Shown here: positions 8,775 to 18,410 of the stretch, piece after piece
How positions within the stretch are numbered: the stretch's first letter is position 1
How the letters are laid out: every line of letters starts with the position of its first letter
DNA from: Nitrospiraceae bacterium
GTDB lineage: Bacteria; Nitrospirota; Nitrospiria; Nitrospirales; Nitrospiraceae
DNA length: 64,000 bases
NCBI GenBank assembly: GCA_013140715.1
Contig: JABFSG010000048.1
Span: 1 to 64,000 of the forward strand
Reading direction: 5' to 3'
The notes under the pieces: model-generated
Databases searched by the model: none
What the model was told of the DNA's origin: nothing
The model's input: the letters and a program-made list of their open reading frames with translations, nothing else
Position numbers and translations under genes: made by a program

Positions 8775-9800
8775 ATGGACGATGCGCTGACGCGACCGCA
8801 CAACAGAATCCTCCCGTCATTAGGAATAATCCTCGTGGCGGGAGGTTTTCTTATGCTCGGATGGTTTGTGTACGTCTGGCTAAGCCCAGCACAGATTCCT
8901 TATCATTATAAATTGGCAGAAAATGGAGGCGTTGAAAAATTCAGCAAGCTAGGACTTGAAGCATGGCCCGATCTGAGTATCAGTAGGCAAGAAGTTGTTG
9001 TCGAAGGTGTGGATCAGCCGGTAGCTGTCGCCTACCTCGCTAGTCGTGGCAATGGTAAGCCGGTCATGCTCAATTGGGAGAACCGCACCGGCGAACCGAT
9101 GGTTTTCGTCGACGGCAAGCTCTCCGAATTGACGACATTGGCAACAGCGATTGCCAAGCATCTCCCGAAGGGTGCTCCAATCCTTGCTTGGTGGGATACC
9201 TCGCGTCAAATTCAGCTGCTGACAGGATATGAGACGACCTTCGTTTCGCACCTTGGCGAACCTCTCATCCTTCCGGCCCTTTGGCGCCCGCATATCGGAG
9301 GCATAGAGAAATACGAAGGTGAGTTTTGGAACTCCAGGCCAAGCGCAGAAGAGAGCAAAAAGTTTCAACGCTTTGCGGATGCCTTGGTCGCGGATGTAAA
9401 TGAAGGCTCCCAGATCCTGAGGGAACTGACAGGCGATCGAGAGGGCTATCTCGCGGTACACATCTCGGACCTCTATAAAATTGGCTTGATGCGTCCGGAC
9501 CGAATCGGAGTCGCCTATAAGGATTTTCCCTTGAGAGGCGGCGACGTGCATGGCCTCAGCGGGATGGTAAAGCGTTGGTTGACGGATAATAACTACAAAA
9601 CCCACACAGTCCATGGCATTTCTGAAAACTATGTGCGTGCATATTTTCTTACAGATGATAAGAGTGCGAACACGCTTCTTGCTCAGATGCTGCCCTTAAC
9701 CACGTCGCAGCCTATGGATTTGAAGGCGGTTCAGCTCGTATATCAACAGGGAGGTTTTTGGGTTTATAAAATTCCACCGGTGCAGCCGTCGAATGGCTAA
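8775..9800 (+). CDS. haoB: HaoB, hydroxylamine oxidoreductase-associated protein
   Basis: A 341-aa protein with one N-terminal membrane helix (about residues 13-33, LGIILVAGGFLMLGWFVYVW) and a large periplasmic domain without CxxCH motifs. It follows haoA by 22 bp, the position of haoB in ammonia oxidisers, and precedes the c554 gene. The role of HaoB is not firmly known. The open frame extends 35 codons upstream into haoA, but ATG 8775 is the sensible start. Confidence 0.85.
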   Translation: MDDALTRPHNRILPSLGIILVAGGFLMLGWFVYVWLSPAQIPYHYKLAENGGVEKFSKLGLEAWPDLSISRQEVVVEGVDQPVAVAYLASRGNGKPVMLNWENRTGEPMVFVDGKLSELTTLATAIAKHLPKGAPILAWWDTSRQIQLLTGYETTFVSHLGEPLILPALWRPHIGGIEKYEGEFWNSRPSAEESKKFQRFADALVADVNEGSQILRELTGDREGYLAVHISDLYKIGLMRPDRIGVAYKDFPLRGGDVHGLSGMVKRWLTDNNYKTHTVHGISENYVRAYFLTDDKSANTLLAQMLPLTTSQPMDLKAVQLVYQQGGFWVYKIPPVQPSNG

Positions 9801-9923
9801 GTTATTTCGATAGAAAATCGGGTGGCCCGTTCTTGTAATTCATACGATCTCACGTTAAAGTGTTTCGGCAATCAGGTTCGAGAGTACGATGGCGTATTGT
9901 TTTTTGTGATGAAAGGAGGCCCT

Positions 9924-10643
9924 GTGAATTATCGTATCGCATTTGCCCTTGCTGCCGCTGTGACATTAGTCGCCATAGCTGGAAGCGCTTCTGCTGAGAC
10001 CCCATTTGAAGGTCGTAAGAAATGCAGTTCCTGCCACAAGAGTGAAGCTGATTCATGGGTTAAAACTGCCCATGCGAAAGCAGTCGATTCGCTCAAGGCT
10101 GATAGGAACAAGGAAAAGAACGCAGCCATGGTCAAGGCGAAACTTGATCCAAAGAAGGATTACACGAAGGACAAGGATTGCATTGGTTGTCACGTGACCG
10201 GGTTCGGGTCGGAAGGTGGATATGAAGTGACAGAGCCGGATAAGTTCCTCGCTGGTGTCGGTTGTGAATCCTGCCATGGAGCGGGCACCGATTATCGCAA
10301 GATCCATCGCAAGGGTGGCGAGGCCTTCGAGAAGTCTAAAAAGGTTACGGCTCGCGCCTCCCTCGAGGAAGCAGGGCAAGATTTCGCATTTGTAGAGAAA
10401 TGCAACGCCTGTCACCTGAACTACGAGGGCTCGCCTTGGAAGGGCGCAAAGAAGCCCTATACTCCGTTCACTCCTACGGTTGACAAGAAGTATGCGTTCG
10501 ACTTTGAGAAGTCTGTGCGTAACAACAAGGCGATGCATGAGCACTACAAACTGGTGGGTACGTTTGATGGTCCACCTACCCCGAAGTTCCATGAAGAGTT
10601 CCAAAAGGATGCCAAGCCGGCCGAGATAGGCAAGGAGGAGTAA
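9924..10643 (+). CDS. cycA: Tetraheme cytochrome c554-type electron acceptor of HAO
   Basis: A 239-aa protein with a signal peptide (cleavage near ASA/ETPF) and four CxxCH motifs (CSSCH, CIGCH, CESCH, CNACH) in the c554 arrangement. It takes electrons from HAO in the periplasm. GTG 9924 is chosen because AAAGGAGG at 9912-9919 sits just ahead of it; an in-frame ATG at 9909 would lie upstream of that site. The stop overlaps the next ATG (TAATG). Confidence 0.92.
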   Translation: MNYRIAFALAAAVTLVAIAGSASAETPFEGRKKCSSCHKSEADSWVKTAHAKAVDSLKADRNKEKNAAMVKAKLDPKKDYTKDKDCIGCHVTGFGSEGGYEVTEPDKFLAGVGCESCHGAGTDYRKIHRKGGEAFEKSKKVTARASLEEAGQDFAFVEKCNACHLNYEGSPWKGAKKPYTPFTPTVDKKYAFDFEKSVRNNKAMHEHYKLVGTFDGPPTPKFHEEFQKDAKPAEIGKEE

Positions 10644-11239
10644 TGGCAGAGTGGGGTAGGGTGTCGATCGGTGCCCTGATTCTTGGCGCAGCGATTGGCG
10701 TCGGAACGATTGCGGTGGTATTCGGCGGTGAAGCAGCTATATCCAGGACCGATTTCTGTGTGAGCTGCCATTCCGAGACGTATCCGTATGAGGAACTAAA
10801 GAAATCCTCACACTACGGTGCACTCGGTGCTGATCCTGGATGTAAGGACTGCCATGTTCCGCAGGGTTTTAAAAACTTCCATCTGGCGTTGTGGACCCAT
10901 GTGATGGATGGAGTGCCGTTTCTGATAGAAGAGTTCACCGTTGACTACTCGACAATTGAGAAGTTCAATGAGCGACGGCCTGAGGCGGCCTATAGGGCGC
11001 GCATGAAGTTGAAGGGCTGGGACAGCATGACCTGCCGGGAATGCCACAAGAATACCAAGCCTCCCGGAGCATCGGCCAAAGCTATGCACAAGAAGATGGA
11101 AACGGAGGGTGCAACCTGCATCGATTGCCACCAGAATCTTGTGCATAAAAAAGTTCCTGAAACGGATCTCAATGCCAGTTTAAAGCAGGGCAAGAATGTG
11201 CCGAAAGAAGAGCCAAAAGAGAAAAAAGAAGAGGAGTGA
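10643..11239 (+). CDS. cycB: NapC/NirT-family tetraheme cytochrome (cM552 type)
   Basis: A 198-aa protein with one N-terminal membrane helix (about residues 7-27) and four CxxCH motifs (CVSCH, CKDCH, CRECH, CIDCH), the layout of NapC/NirT quinone-interacting cytochromes. By analogy with ammonia oxidisers it passes electrons from c554 to the quinone pool. The tail is Lys/Glu-rich (PKEEPKEKKEEE). It overlaps cycA by one base, with AAGGAGGA as RBS. Confidence 0.92.
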   Translation: MAEWGRVSIGALILGAAIGVGTIAVVFGGEAAISRTDFCVSCHSETYPYEELKKSSHYGALGADPGCKDCHVPQGFKNFHLALWTHVMDGVPFLIEEFTVDYSTIEKFNERRPEAAYRARMKLKGWDSMTCRECHKNTKPPGASAKAMHKKMETEGATCIDCHQNLVHKKVPETDLNASLKQGKNVPKEEPKEKKEEE

Positions 11240-11280
11240 CCTGCTTTATTTCTTTGGTTCTGGAACGACTGTAGCGACGA

Positions 11281-11311
11281 ATGCCGGCATAGATCGTATC
11301 TATGCCGGCAT
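11281..11311 (+). terminator. Hairpin terminator after the hao operon
   Basis: A perfect 14-bp stem (ATGCCGGCATAGAT / ATCTATGCCGGCAT) with a 3-nt loop lies 42 bp after the cycB stop. The T-run that follows is short (CGTTCTAT), so termination may be partial. The rest of the gap 11240-11615 shows no gene I can support. Confidence 0.7.
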
Positions 11312-11615
11312 CGTTCTATAATCGGGGCCATATGCAAGTCGTGAGAGCTCCAGTGCCTGACTTGCGACATTCGATGAGCCATCGCCCAGGTATCTATTCA
11401 AGTCACCTTCCGGCCTGGCTCATGTTTCAGTTATCAGTCCTTTGTACGAGGCTGGAAGACGGCCTAAGTTGAATTGACGGGAGATGATCGACGGATGAGA
11501 TCTCGGACGTCGTTCAGTGGTGAGAAGCTGGCATGAGGATGAGGGGCATACAACTCCTCTTGCCTCTCTGTATGATCGGACAATCGCGCATAAGCCGCAG
11601 TCCCATGAGGGGTTG

Positions 11616-12467
11616 ATGCTCTCATTCGTACGTTCCATAGCACCAAGCATATTGCGCCATTTCCCACAAGAGGACGTCGCGCACCCGCATAGGACTAGGG
11701 ATTATGTCATCGCAGGCTATACGTTCTTTGCCGTTGCAGTCTGTTTGACGTTGGAAGCCAATGCGAGTCTAGAACGGCAATATTTCCTGGGGGGCATTGC
11801 GTTCGTCTCTCTTCTTGTGATGTTACTCGGTGAAAATAAAGAAGCGCGAACGCAGGTACTCGTGGCAGTCGCATTTGCTACGTGGGGCGAACACTTCGCT
11901 TCGATCTATATGGGTGGGTATACCTATCGGTTTGAGAATGTGCCGGCCTATGTGCCGCCAGGCCACGGTATGGTGTACCTCACAGCCATTGCGATGGCAC
12001 GCTCCGGGCTTTTTCAACGGTACGCCAGAGGAATCACGGCATTCGTCATCGTAGTGTGCGGCATATGGTCCATCTGGGGAATCAGCGGATATCCGGAACA
12101 GGCCGATGCGTTGGGCGCGTTAATGTTTACGATTTTCCTGGGTTTCCTGTTTCTTGGGCGATCGCCCATGGTGTATCTTGCGGCCTTCTTTATCACGACT
12201 TGGCTGGAGATCATCGGCACAGCAGTAGGGGCGTGGAAATGGGCGAGCATAGACCCCGTGCTTGGATTGTCCCAGGCCAACCCGCCAAGCGGTGTGACGT
12301 TCTGGTATTGCATTGTCGATTCGGTTGCCATGGGCGGTGCAGTGCTCGTATTGAGCGGCCTGAAATATGCCAGCAGGTGGTATAGACCGGTTGGTTCTAC
12401 TCCTACATGGGCCGGGCGATGGTCGGCTCTGTTAGGTCTTCGGAAGCATACGAGCGAGGATATTTAG
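11616..12467 (+). CDS. Polytopic membrane protein, function unknown
   Basis: A 283-aa protein with about eight hydrophobic segments between residues 30 and 260. Conserved-looking polar/aromatic stretches lie between helices (WGEHFASIYMGGYTYRF, VPPGHGMVYLTA, SQANPPSGVTFWYC). I do not recognise the family. ATG 11616 follows GAGGGG; a longer frame from 11517 has no good RBS and a polar N-terminus. It lies alone after the hao terminator, so a link to nitrification is not shown. Confidence 0.72.
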   Translation: MLSFVRSIAPSILRHFPQEDVAHPHRTRDYVIAGYTFFAVAVCLTLEANASLERQYFLGGIAFVSLLVMLLGENKEARTQVLVAVAFATWGEHFASIYMGGYTYRFENVPAYVPPGHGMVYLTAIAMARSGLFQRYARGITAFVIVVCGIWSIWGISGYPEQADALGALMFTIFLGFLFLGRSPMVYLAAFFITTWLEIIGTAVGAWKWASIDPVLGLSQANPPSGVTFWYCIVDSVAMGGAVLVLSGLKYASRWYRPVGSTPTWAGRWSALLGLRKHTSEDI

Positions 12468-12758
12468 GCGCAGATACTTCTCACGTTACAGGCCATCAGT
12501 ACCTCGTTGAAGAATCCCGATCTTGCCGTCGAGCCACTCGACAAAACCTAGTTCCACTTTCACCTGGACGATGTCGGGCTACCGGTTCCCACTCACATAG
12601 CTGTATCCGAGCGGCACATAGGCTGTGCCGGCTGGTATTGACGCCAGACACTCCACTGGCCGTACTGACCGAAACCTACCTTGGCCTACGGGCTAAGCGA
12701 TGGGGCTGATATTGCCAGCCTGCCGATGATACGGATCGTGTTCGCCATTATTACGAAT
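12468..12758. other. Intergenic stretch without a supportable gene
   Basis: One frame reads for about 28 codons as a protein-like piece (HFHLDDVGLPVPTHIAV...) before a stop, so this may be a decayed gene. Nothing firm can be named. Confidence 0.3.
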
Positions 12759-13301
12759 CTATGCGAGGGGAGCTGGCTGACCGGGCGAGGTAGCGGGAGA
12801 GGCTGTGACCGTCGAGACTTCCTCTGAACAGGGGCTTTCTAAGCCGTTATAGGCGCTGACCGAAAAGTAGTAGAGGGTATTCGGATCAAGGTTGGTAATC
12901 GTGGCTGACGGGGAATCGACATACATGGAGCTTTCGTAGGTGCAGCTACCTGGTTGCCCCGGTGATTGCCGACCGTAATGGACGAAATAGGCGATGACTG
13001 AGGGGTCCTGAACCGGCTGCCATTCGAGAGACGCGGTGGCTCCTGCCAAGGTCGCTGTTGACCCGCTGCCGGTCTGTTCTTCTGGCGCGCACCCTGTCAG
13101 CAGGGGAATTATCGTAAGGAGAAGCACGGTAGTGACGGAGGCAAGACGCGACGGTATGCGAGGGGTCTTTAAGGCGCTGATCCGCGGAAAAAACCGCTGC
13201 TTGGTGGATGCGGTCAAGCTCTGCTCCATAAGGAGCGATAAGGTTTTGTTGATGGATGTTCCGGCTACTTCGTGCTTGCGGTCGAACAAGAAGTTAAACA
13301 T
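12759..13301 (-). CDS. Fibronectin type III domain lipoprotein
   Basis: A protein of up to 180 aa whose hydrophobic segment ends in a lipobox (IIPLLTGC, Cys about residue 70). One FnIII-like beta-sandwich follows (about 85-165: ASLEWQPVQDPSVIAYFVHYG...ITNLDPNTLYYFSVSAYN). The long polar N-terminus suggests the true start is an internal codon, for example the Met at about residue 26. Probably anchored to a periplasm-facing membrane leaflet; ligand unknown. No partner gene nearby. Confidence 0.7.
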   Translation of the reverse strand: MFNFLFDRKHEVAGTSINKTLSLLMEQSLTASTKQRFFPRISALKTPRIPSRLASVTTVLLLTIIPLLTGCAPEEQTGSGSTATLAGATASLEWQPVQDPSVIAYFVHYGRQSPGQPGSCTYESSMYVDSPSATITNLDPNTLYYFSVSAYNGLESPCSEEVSTVTASPATSPGQPAPLA

Positions 13302-13699
13302 GCTTGATAGCAGAGCAAGGCATGTGCCATGGCATGATGGTGTAACCTATTAATCTATCTACAGAGTTCGATAGTGGCGCAACGGTGTGGATATGTTGAA
13401 TCTGTACAGTCTGAAGGGGTGCTCATACAGGCGCATTCGGCTCCCAGAGCGCTTTTACGCCCATTCATCTCCATCCCCCAACCATGAGGGCCTATAAATG
13501 AGCGTGGAACCAAATCAGCAAGGGGTTGGGATAGGTGGGAGCTCGACTGGGTAACGCGGGAATGTTTCTGTTTCCTAAGAAGTGGGCCTGTGGAATCCGC
13601 AGTCGTATGACAGAGTGAGTGAGATGTGAGTTAAGCGAAGTACGCGAGATTGTCGGTCGATGCTCGGATTAGGAGGTTGGGTTTGTCCATCTTTCCCTC
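13302..13699. other. 398-bp gap with no recognised gene
   Basis: It separates the convergent-side lipoprotein from the end of the TSUP gene. I see no RNA gene, strong terminator or coding pattern. Confidence 0.4.
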
Positions 13700-14533
13700 T
13701 CATGGCACGGTCCTGTCCCTGAAAAAACGATACAGCAAGTAGGCATTGACCATCATTATGATGGCGAAAATGGTATATGTGGTGAAGGTGTTGGCCAGAT
13801 TCAATTCAGTGAGTACTCTGGACAATCCGAACGAGACGATCAAGGCGTCGAAGGCCATGCAGATCCGCCTGAACATTTCAGGGTCCATCCAACGAATAAG
13901 AAAGCTTCCGAGCGGAATTCCTAAAAGCACGCTGGGGACGATATACAGAATGACCTCCATACTGGCCGAACTGTAGAGTCCGATGAAATAGTAGGCGATT
14001 CCCGTCATGACCGCTTCCCCCACTCGAATGACGCCTAGCGCAGCCCGGAAATCCTGTTTGACATATCCTTGATTGTTGAAGAGAACCGCAAGGGGAGGGC
14101 CTGAGATGGTGGTGACGGAGTAGAGGGTTCCGATTCCCACTCCGAAGGGGATCGCGATGGCCTTTTCTGCTTTGATAGGCTTTCTGATACCGGCTGCTTG
14201 AAGCAGAATCAATGGCAAGAGCATGATGTAGGTCACAAACTTTACCCAGGATGGATGAACGAGGGAGAGGATATAACTGCCGATCCCGACTCCGATCACG
14301 AGGCCTATCAGGATGGGCGCTACACGCCACCAAATGTTCGGGACGCTCTTGCGGTTGATGAAGAGGACGTATCCATTGATGACCAATTCAACGAGCACTA
14401 ACGCCGGATTCAGAATACGATTCGTATAAAACAGCAGTGCGACGGGAACGGTGATTGAAGAAAAACCGTATCCCAAGGCGCCGTTGACTGTGGCCGCGAC
14501 GAACGTGATCAGCACGAGTACGACGACATCCAT
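13700..14533 (-). CDS. TSUP (TauE/SafE) family permease
   Basis: A 277-aa protein with seven to eight membrane helices and the TSUP pattern: N-terminal GALGYGFSSITVP, a second repeat GVGIGTLYSVTTISGPPLAVLFNNQG, and PSVLLGIPLGSFLIR. The family moves sulfite, sulfoacetate and other sulfonates or organic anions. It starts 2 bp after the Rrf2 regulator gene, so the two are probably one operon, which favours a sulfur-related substrate (inference). Confidence 0.85.
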   Translation of the reverse strand: MDVVVLVLITFVAATVNGALGYGFSSITVPVALLFYTNRILNPALVLVELVINGYVLFINRKSVPNIWWRVAPILIGLVIGVGIGSYILSLVHPSWVKFVTYIMLLPLILLQAAGIRKPIKAEKAIAIPFGVGIGTLYSVTTISGPPLAVLFNNQGYVKQDFRAALGVIRVGEAVMTGIAYYFIGLYSSASMEVILYIVPSVLLGIPLGSFLIRWMDPEMFRRICMAFDALIVSFGLSRVLTELNLANTFTTYTIFAIIMMVNAYLLYRFFRDRTVP

Positions 14534-14535
14534 GA

Positions 14536-14970
14536 TTATCCTTTGCGATGGCTGGAAACGAAGTCGTCGAGTGTATAGTGGTCCAGGATATCGGCGATGG
14601 CATCACGAACCGTACCCATCACATGCTGTACCGGACATTGAGCATGTTTAGCATAGGGGCAGTCTAGGCACTTTTGGTAGGCCGTCTTGCTCACGCATCC
14701 GATGGGAGCAAGTGGGCCATCCAAGATGCGAATCACCTGGCCGAGGGTGATCTCTCCCGGAGGTTTAAGTAGTGCGTAGCCGCCTTTCACTCCACGACGG
14801 CTCGTGACGAGTCCGGCGCGCTTGAGGGCGAGAAGGATCTGTTCCAGGAACTCTACCGGGATATGTTGGCGTTCTGCGATATGGTGTCGTTGTAGTGTCG
14901 CCTTGCCATGGAAGAGCGTGAGTTCCAGTAGCGCACGAAGCCCGTACTCACTTTTCTTCGAGAGTTTCAT
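14536..14970 (-). CDS. Rrf2-family transcriptional regulator with a Cys-rich C-terminus
   Basis: A 144-aa protein with the Rrf2 winged helix (MKLSKKSEYGLRALLEL, SRRGVKGGYALLKPP). Five cysteines lie between about residues 93 and 118 (GCVSKTAYQKCLDCPYAKHAQCPVQ). IscR-type members bind Fe-S clusters with three Cys here, so a cluster or redox sensor is plausible. First gene of the pair with the TSUP permease, so probably its regulator. Confidence 0.88.
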   Translation of the reverse strand: MKLSKKSEYGLRALLELTLFHGKATLQRHHIAERQHIPVEFLEQILLALKRAGLVTSRRGVKGGYALLKPPGEITLGQVIRILDGPLAPIGCVSKTAYQKCLDCPYAKHAQCPVQHVMGTVRDAIADILDHYTLDDFVSSHRKG

Positions 14971-15249
14971 TCTGAGGTCTGGTTAATCACAAGTATGTTT
15001 ATCAACAATTTTGAAAATAGAGGATCAGCTCCGGTTTCGTCAAGAGTGAATTTGAAAAATATGAATAAAGCAATTCAAAGGATTTGGTTCTAATCAATCA
15101 TTCGTTCGTGCCTCTATAATCTCCGCAAGTCATTGATCATAGAGGGGTTATACCTTGACAGCTTCTGCGCGTCCTGTTAGTTTCTCAGCTTGTCCCACTG
15201 CTTCTAGCGGAGAATTCTTCAGCTCCCCATATCAACGACAGGACTATTC

Positions 15250-16191
15250 GTGACATTTCAAGATCTCATCCTCACGTTGCACCACTATTGGGCCGAGCAA
15301 GGGTGCGTCATTCATCAGCCCTATGATCTCGAGATGGGGGCAGGCACTTTTCACCCGGCTACGTTTCTCCGATCCCTGGGTCCTGAGCCATGGCGGGCGG
15401 CCTATCCCCAACCATGCAGACGCCCCACAGATGGACGATACGGAGAAAATCCGAACCGCATGCAACACTACTATCAGTATCAGGTTGTCCTAAAGCCGGC
15501 GCCCGATGACATCCAAGCGTTATATCTGGAGAGTCTGGCTCAATTGGGGATTAACCCGAAGCAGCACGACATCCGATTCATTCAGGATGATTGGGAGTCT
15601 CCCACGTTAGGCGCTTGGGGTCTTGGTTGGGAGGTGCGTCTCGATGGGATGGAAATTACCCAGTTCACCTACTTCCAAGAGATCGGCGGCATAGAACTGA
15701 ATCCGATTACCGTCGAGATTACCTATGGGACGGAACGGATTGCCATGTATCTGCAACAGGTGAATAGCGTCTTCGATCTGGCGTGGAACGATTCAATCGC
15801 TTACCGAGACATCCATCACGAATCCGAAGTTCAATTTTCGACCTATAATTTCGAAGAGGGCGATGTGGCGATGCTCATGGCTACATTCCAATCCTTCGAA
15901 GGAGAATGTAAGAGGTTGTTGGCCAAAACCGAGAAACGATTAACACTGCCGGCCTACGAGTTCTGCATCAAGTCTTCGCATCTCTTTAATCTACTGGATG
16001 CCCGGGGTGCGATCAGCGTGGCGGAACGAACAGGCTATATAGCGAGAGTGCGCGCTCTTGCACGCCAATGTGCCGGGCGTTATCTCGAAGAGCGGGCGGC
16101 GATGGGGCATCCATTGCTCAATCGTGTAATGGGGCCTGGCAGAGCAAAGTTGTCTGGCTCACGTTCAAAAACTGTCACGAGTCGGTCTTAA
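15250..16191 (+). CDS. glyQ: Glycine--tRNA ligase alpha subunit
   Basis: A 313-aa catalytic subunit of the bacterial alpha2beta2 glycyl-tRNA synthetase, with typical blocks [43 protein letters not shown] and [20 protein letters not shown]. It starts at GTG 15250. The tail after about residue 290 is short and basic. It pairs with glyS 15 bp downstream. A TATAAT at 15115-15120 may belong to its promoter, though no clear -35 is seen. Confidence 0.96.
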   Translation: MTFQDLILTLHHYWAEQGCVIHQPYDLEMGAGTFHPATFLRSLGPEPWRAAYPQPCRRPTDGRYGENPNRMQHYYQYQVVLKPAPDDIQALYLESLAQLGINPKQHDIRFIQDDWESPTLGAWGLGWEVRLDGMEITQFTYFQEIGGIELNPITVEITYGTERIAMYLQQVNSVFDLAWNDSIAYRDIHHESEVQFSTYNFEEGDVAMLMATFQSFEGECKRLLAKTEKRLTLPAYEFCIKSSHLFNLLDARGAISVAERTGYIARVRALARQCAGRYLEERAAMGHPLLNRVMGPGRAKLSGSRSKTVTSRS

Positions 16192-16206
16192 CACACAGAA
16201 GGATCC

Positions 16207-18399
16207 ATGCCAAAGGCTCAGAAACCTCGACGTTCCGTTCTTGCTACAAAGAAGGGCAGGCGTCCTTCTCCGGTAACCGCCGCTGAGTTGTTGCTTGAGA
16301 TCGGCGTCGAAGAACTTCCCTACCAGTTCATTGTTCCTGCCTTGGCTTCGCTCAAAGATTCTGCTGAGCAGCTGTTGAAAGACCAACGTCTCACGTTTCA
16401 AGCCGTCCGTACCCTGGGAACTCCACGAAGATTGACCCTAGTGGTTGATGGCCTCGCGACCCAGCAAACCTCTATGGTCAAGGAAGCGATGGGGCCTTCA
16501 AAAACGGTGGCATTCGATCAAATCGGTCAACCGACTAGAGCGGCGACGGGATTTGCTGCAGGGCAAGGAGTTGCCGTCCAAGAGTTACAGATTCGGCAGA
16601 CTCCGAAAGGGGAGTATCTTTTTGCTGTGAAGCAGGAACTCGGGCGGCCTGCCAGCGTGGTTTTGAAAGAACTTCTTCCGCAGTTGATCACAAAACTTTC
16701 TTTTCCAAAAGCGATGAAGTGGAATCACACTGGCGCGCGGTTCGCTCGGCCGATACGGTGGCTGGTGGCGCTGTATGGAGGGGCCACGCTTCCCATCGAA
16801 GCAGCGGGGCTTACTGCTGGGAACCGGACGGAAGGCCACCGTGTGTTGGGGAGTGCAAGAGGGGTGACAGTTCGAGACTACGAGTCCTATCTGAAGGGGC
16901 TTGAACGTCACGGGGTCATTGCCGATCCTCAGCATCGGCGGCGTATGATCGAAGATCAGATTGACCTGATTTGCAAGAAGACGAATTTCCGCCTGAACGT
17001 CGATGCCGATCTGTTCAATCAGGCGGTTTATACGACCGAATGCCCCAATGCCATTATTGGATCTTTCAAGGAGGCTTACTTAGAGGTGCCGCAAGAGATT
17101 TTGATCACCTCCATGAAAGAGCATCAAGGGTTTTTCTCCTTGATGCACAGGGATACGGGCAAACTTGTGGCGTATTTCATTGCCGTGGCCAACAATCAGG
17201 TGAAAGATATGACCCTCATTCGTGAGGGTAACGAGCGGGTGTTGGCTGCACGGCTGGCTGATGCGAAATTCTTTTTCGACGAAGACCGTAAGGTGAGACT
17301 GGAAGCACGTGTGAAGAAGCTTGCTGGGGTCACGTTCCATCAAAAACTTGGCACGATGGCGCAGAAGCAAGAACGGCTTGTAAGGCTGGTTGCAACCATC
17401 GCGCCGTTACTCCACAGATCAGAGAATGATGACGCCATCAACCAATGTCGTAAGGCAGCTCGTTTGTGTAAGACTGATCTTCTGACCGGTGTTGTCGGTG
17501 AGTTCCCGGAGCTGCAGGGCATCATGGGGGGGGAATATGCTGCTCATGACGGCGAGTCTGTCGTTGTGAGTCAAGCGATCAGAGAGCAGTATCTTCCACG
17601 CGCGATTGAAGGAGAATTGCCTAGGACGGTCGCGGGACAAGTGTTGTCGCTTGCCGATCGGCTGGATTCTATTGCAGCTTTCTTTCATGTGGGGTTGGTT
17701 CCGACAGGCTCTGAAGATCCCTTTGCGCTTCGTCGGCATGCGACAGCGGTCGTCCGTATTATTCTTGAAGGCAGTCTGAGATTGGATTTGAATGCCTGCA
17801 TCGATCACGCAAGAAAGATTGTGATCGCCGATGGATTCAAGGGTGTAGCAGGGTTCGAGCAAGAAGGGCATCGACGCGTCGTAGAATTCATCTTTGAGCG
17901 AGTCCGACATTATGCCCGTGTCGTTTATTCGTTGCGAGACGATGTTATCGAAGCGGTGCTCAAGCCAGCCCATGACAAGGCGCTGGATCTCGTTGATCTT
18001 GCCTCGAGAATGAAGGCGCTCGAATCCGTGACAGCGAAATCGGAATTTGATCCCTTGATCGTCGGCTTCAAGCGTGCGCATCGGCTCGTGGAGAAAGAGC
18101 AATGGGACCGTAAGCCGGTCGACCCAGCAGGGTTCGACCATTCTGCAGAATCTGCCCTCTACCAGGCCACATCGGAAGAACGGGATAAGATGCTGTCCGC
18201 GATGAATCGGGGGGACTATGGCCAGGCTTTGGAAGGGCTGGTGCGTCTGAAGCCCGTGATCGATGCGTTCTTTACCGCCGTCATGGTCAATGCGGAGGAT
18301 CCGATCGTCCGCAGTAACCGGTTGTCGTTGCTCAAGCAAGTGGATGATTTGTTTATGTCATTCGCCGACTTCTCGCAGATTGTGGTACAAGGAGGATAG
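16207..18399 (+). CDS. glyS: Glycine--tRNA ligase beta subunit
   Basis: A 730-aa tRNA-recognition subunit. Landmarks: LLLEIGVEELPYQFI near the N-terminus (after about 25 extra basic residues), KAMKWNHTGARFARPIRWLVAL, TTECPNAIIGSF, and the C-terminal FFTAVMVNAEDPIVRSNRLSLL anticodon-binding end. Length is normal apart from the N-terminal extension. ATG 16207 follows AGAAGGATCC. Confidence 0.96.
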   Translation: MPKAQKPRRSVLATKKGRRPSPVTAAELLLEIGVEELPYQFIVPALASLKDSAEQLLKDQRLTFQAVRTLGTPRRLTLVVDGLATQQTSMVKEAMGPSKTVAFDQIGQPTRAATGFAAGQGVAVQELQIRQTPKGEYLFAVKQELGRPASVVLKELLPQLITKLSFPKAMKWNHTGARFARPIRWLVALYGGATLPIEAAGLTAGNRTEGHRVLGSARGVTVRDYESYLKGLERHGVIADPQHRRRMIEDQIDLICKKTNFRLNVDADLFNQAVYTTECPNAIIGSFKEAYLEVPQEILITSMKEHQGFFSLMHRDTGKLVAYFIAVANNQVKDMTLIREGNERVLAARLADAKFFFDEDRKVRLEARVKKLAGVTFHQKLGTMAQKQERLVRLVATIAPLLHRSENDDAINQCRKAARLCKTDLLTGVVGEFPELQGIMGGEYAAHDGESVVVSQAIREQYLPRAIEGELPRTVAGQVLSLADRLDSIAAFFHVGLVPTGSEDPFALRRHATAVVRIILEGSLRLDLNACIDHARKIVIADGFKGVAGFEQEGHRRVVEFIFERVRHYARVVYSLRDDVIEAVLKPAHDKALDLVDLASRMKALESVTAKSEFDPLIVGFKRAHRLVEKEQWDRKPVDPAGFDHSAESALYQATSEERDKMLSAMNRGDYGQALEGLVRLKPVIDAFFTAVMVNAEDPIVRSNRLSLLKQVDDLFMSFADFSQIVVQGG

Positions 18400-18410
18400 A
18401 GAATAGCTGA

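Noticed and set aside
12407-12709. 100-codon plus-strand frame after the membrane protein
   Set aside because: It overlaps the end of that gene and its product shows no domain; at most a decayed gene lies here.
15061-15120. glyQ promoter with TATAAT at 15115-15120
   Set aside because: No acceptable -35 box at the right distance, so it is mentioned under glyQ only and not listed as a feature.
17419-18339. 306-codon minus-strand frame inside glyS
   Set aside because: Shadow of the well-supported glyS; no RBS or recognisable domain.
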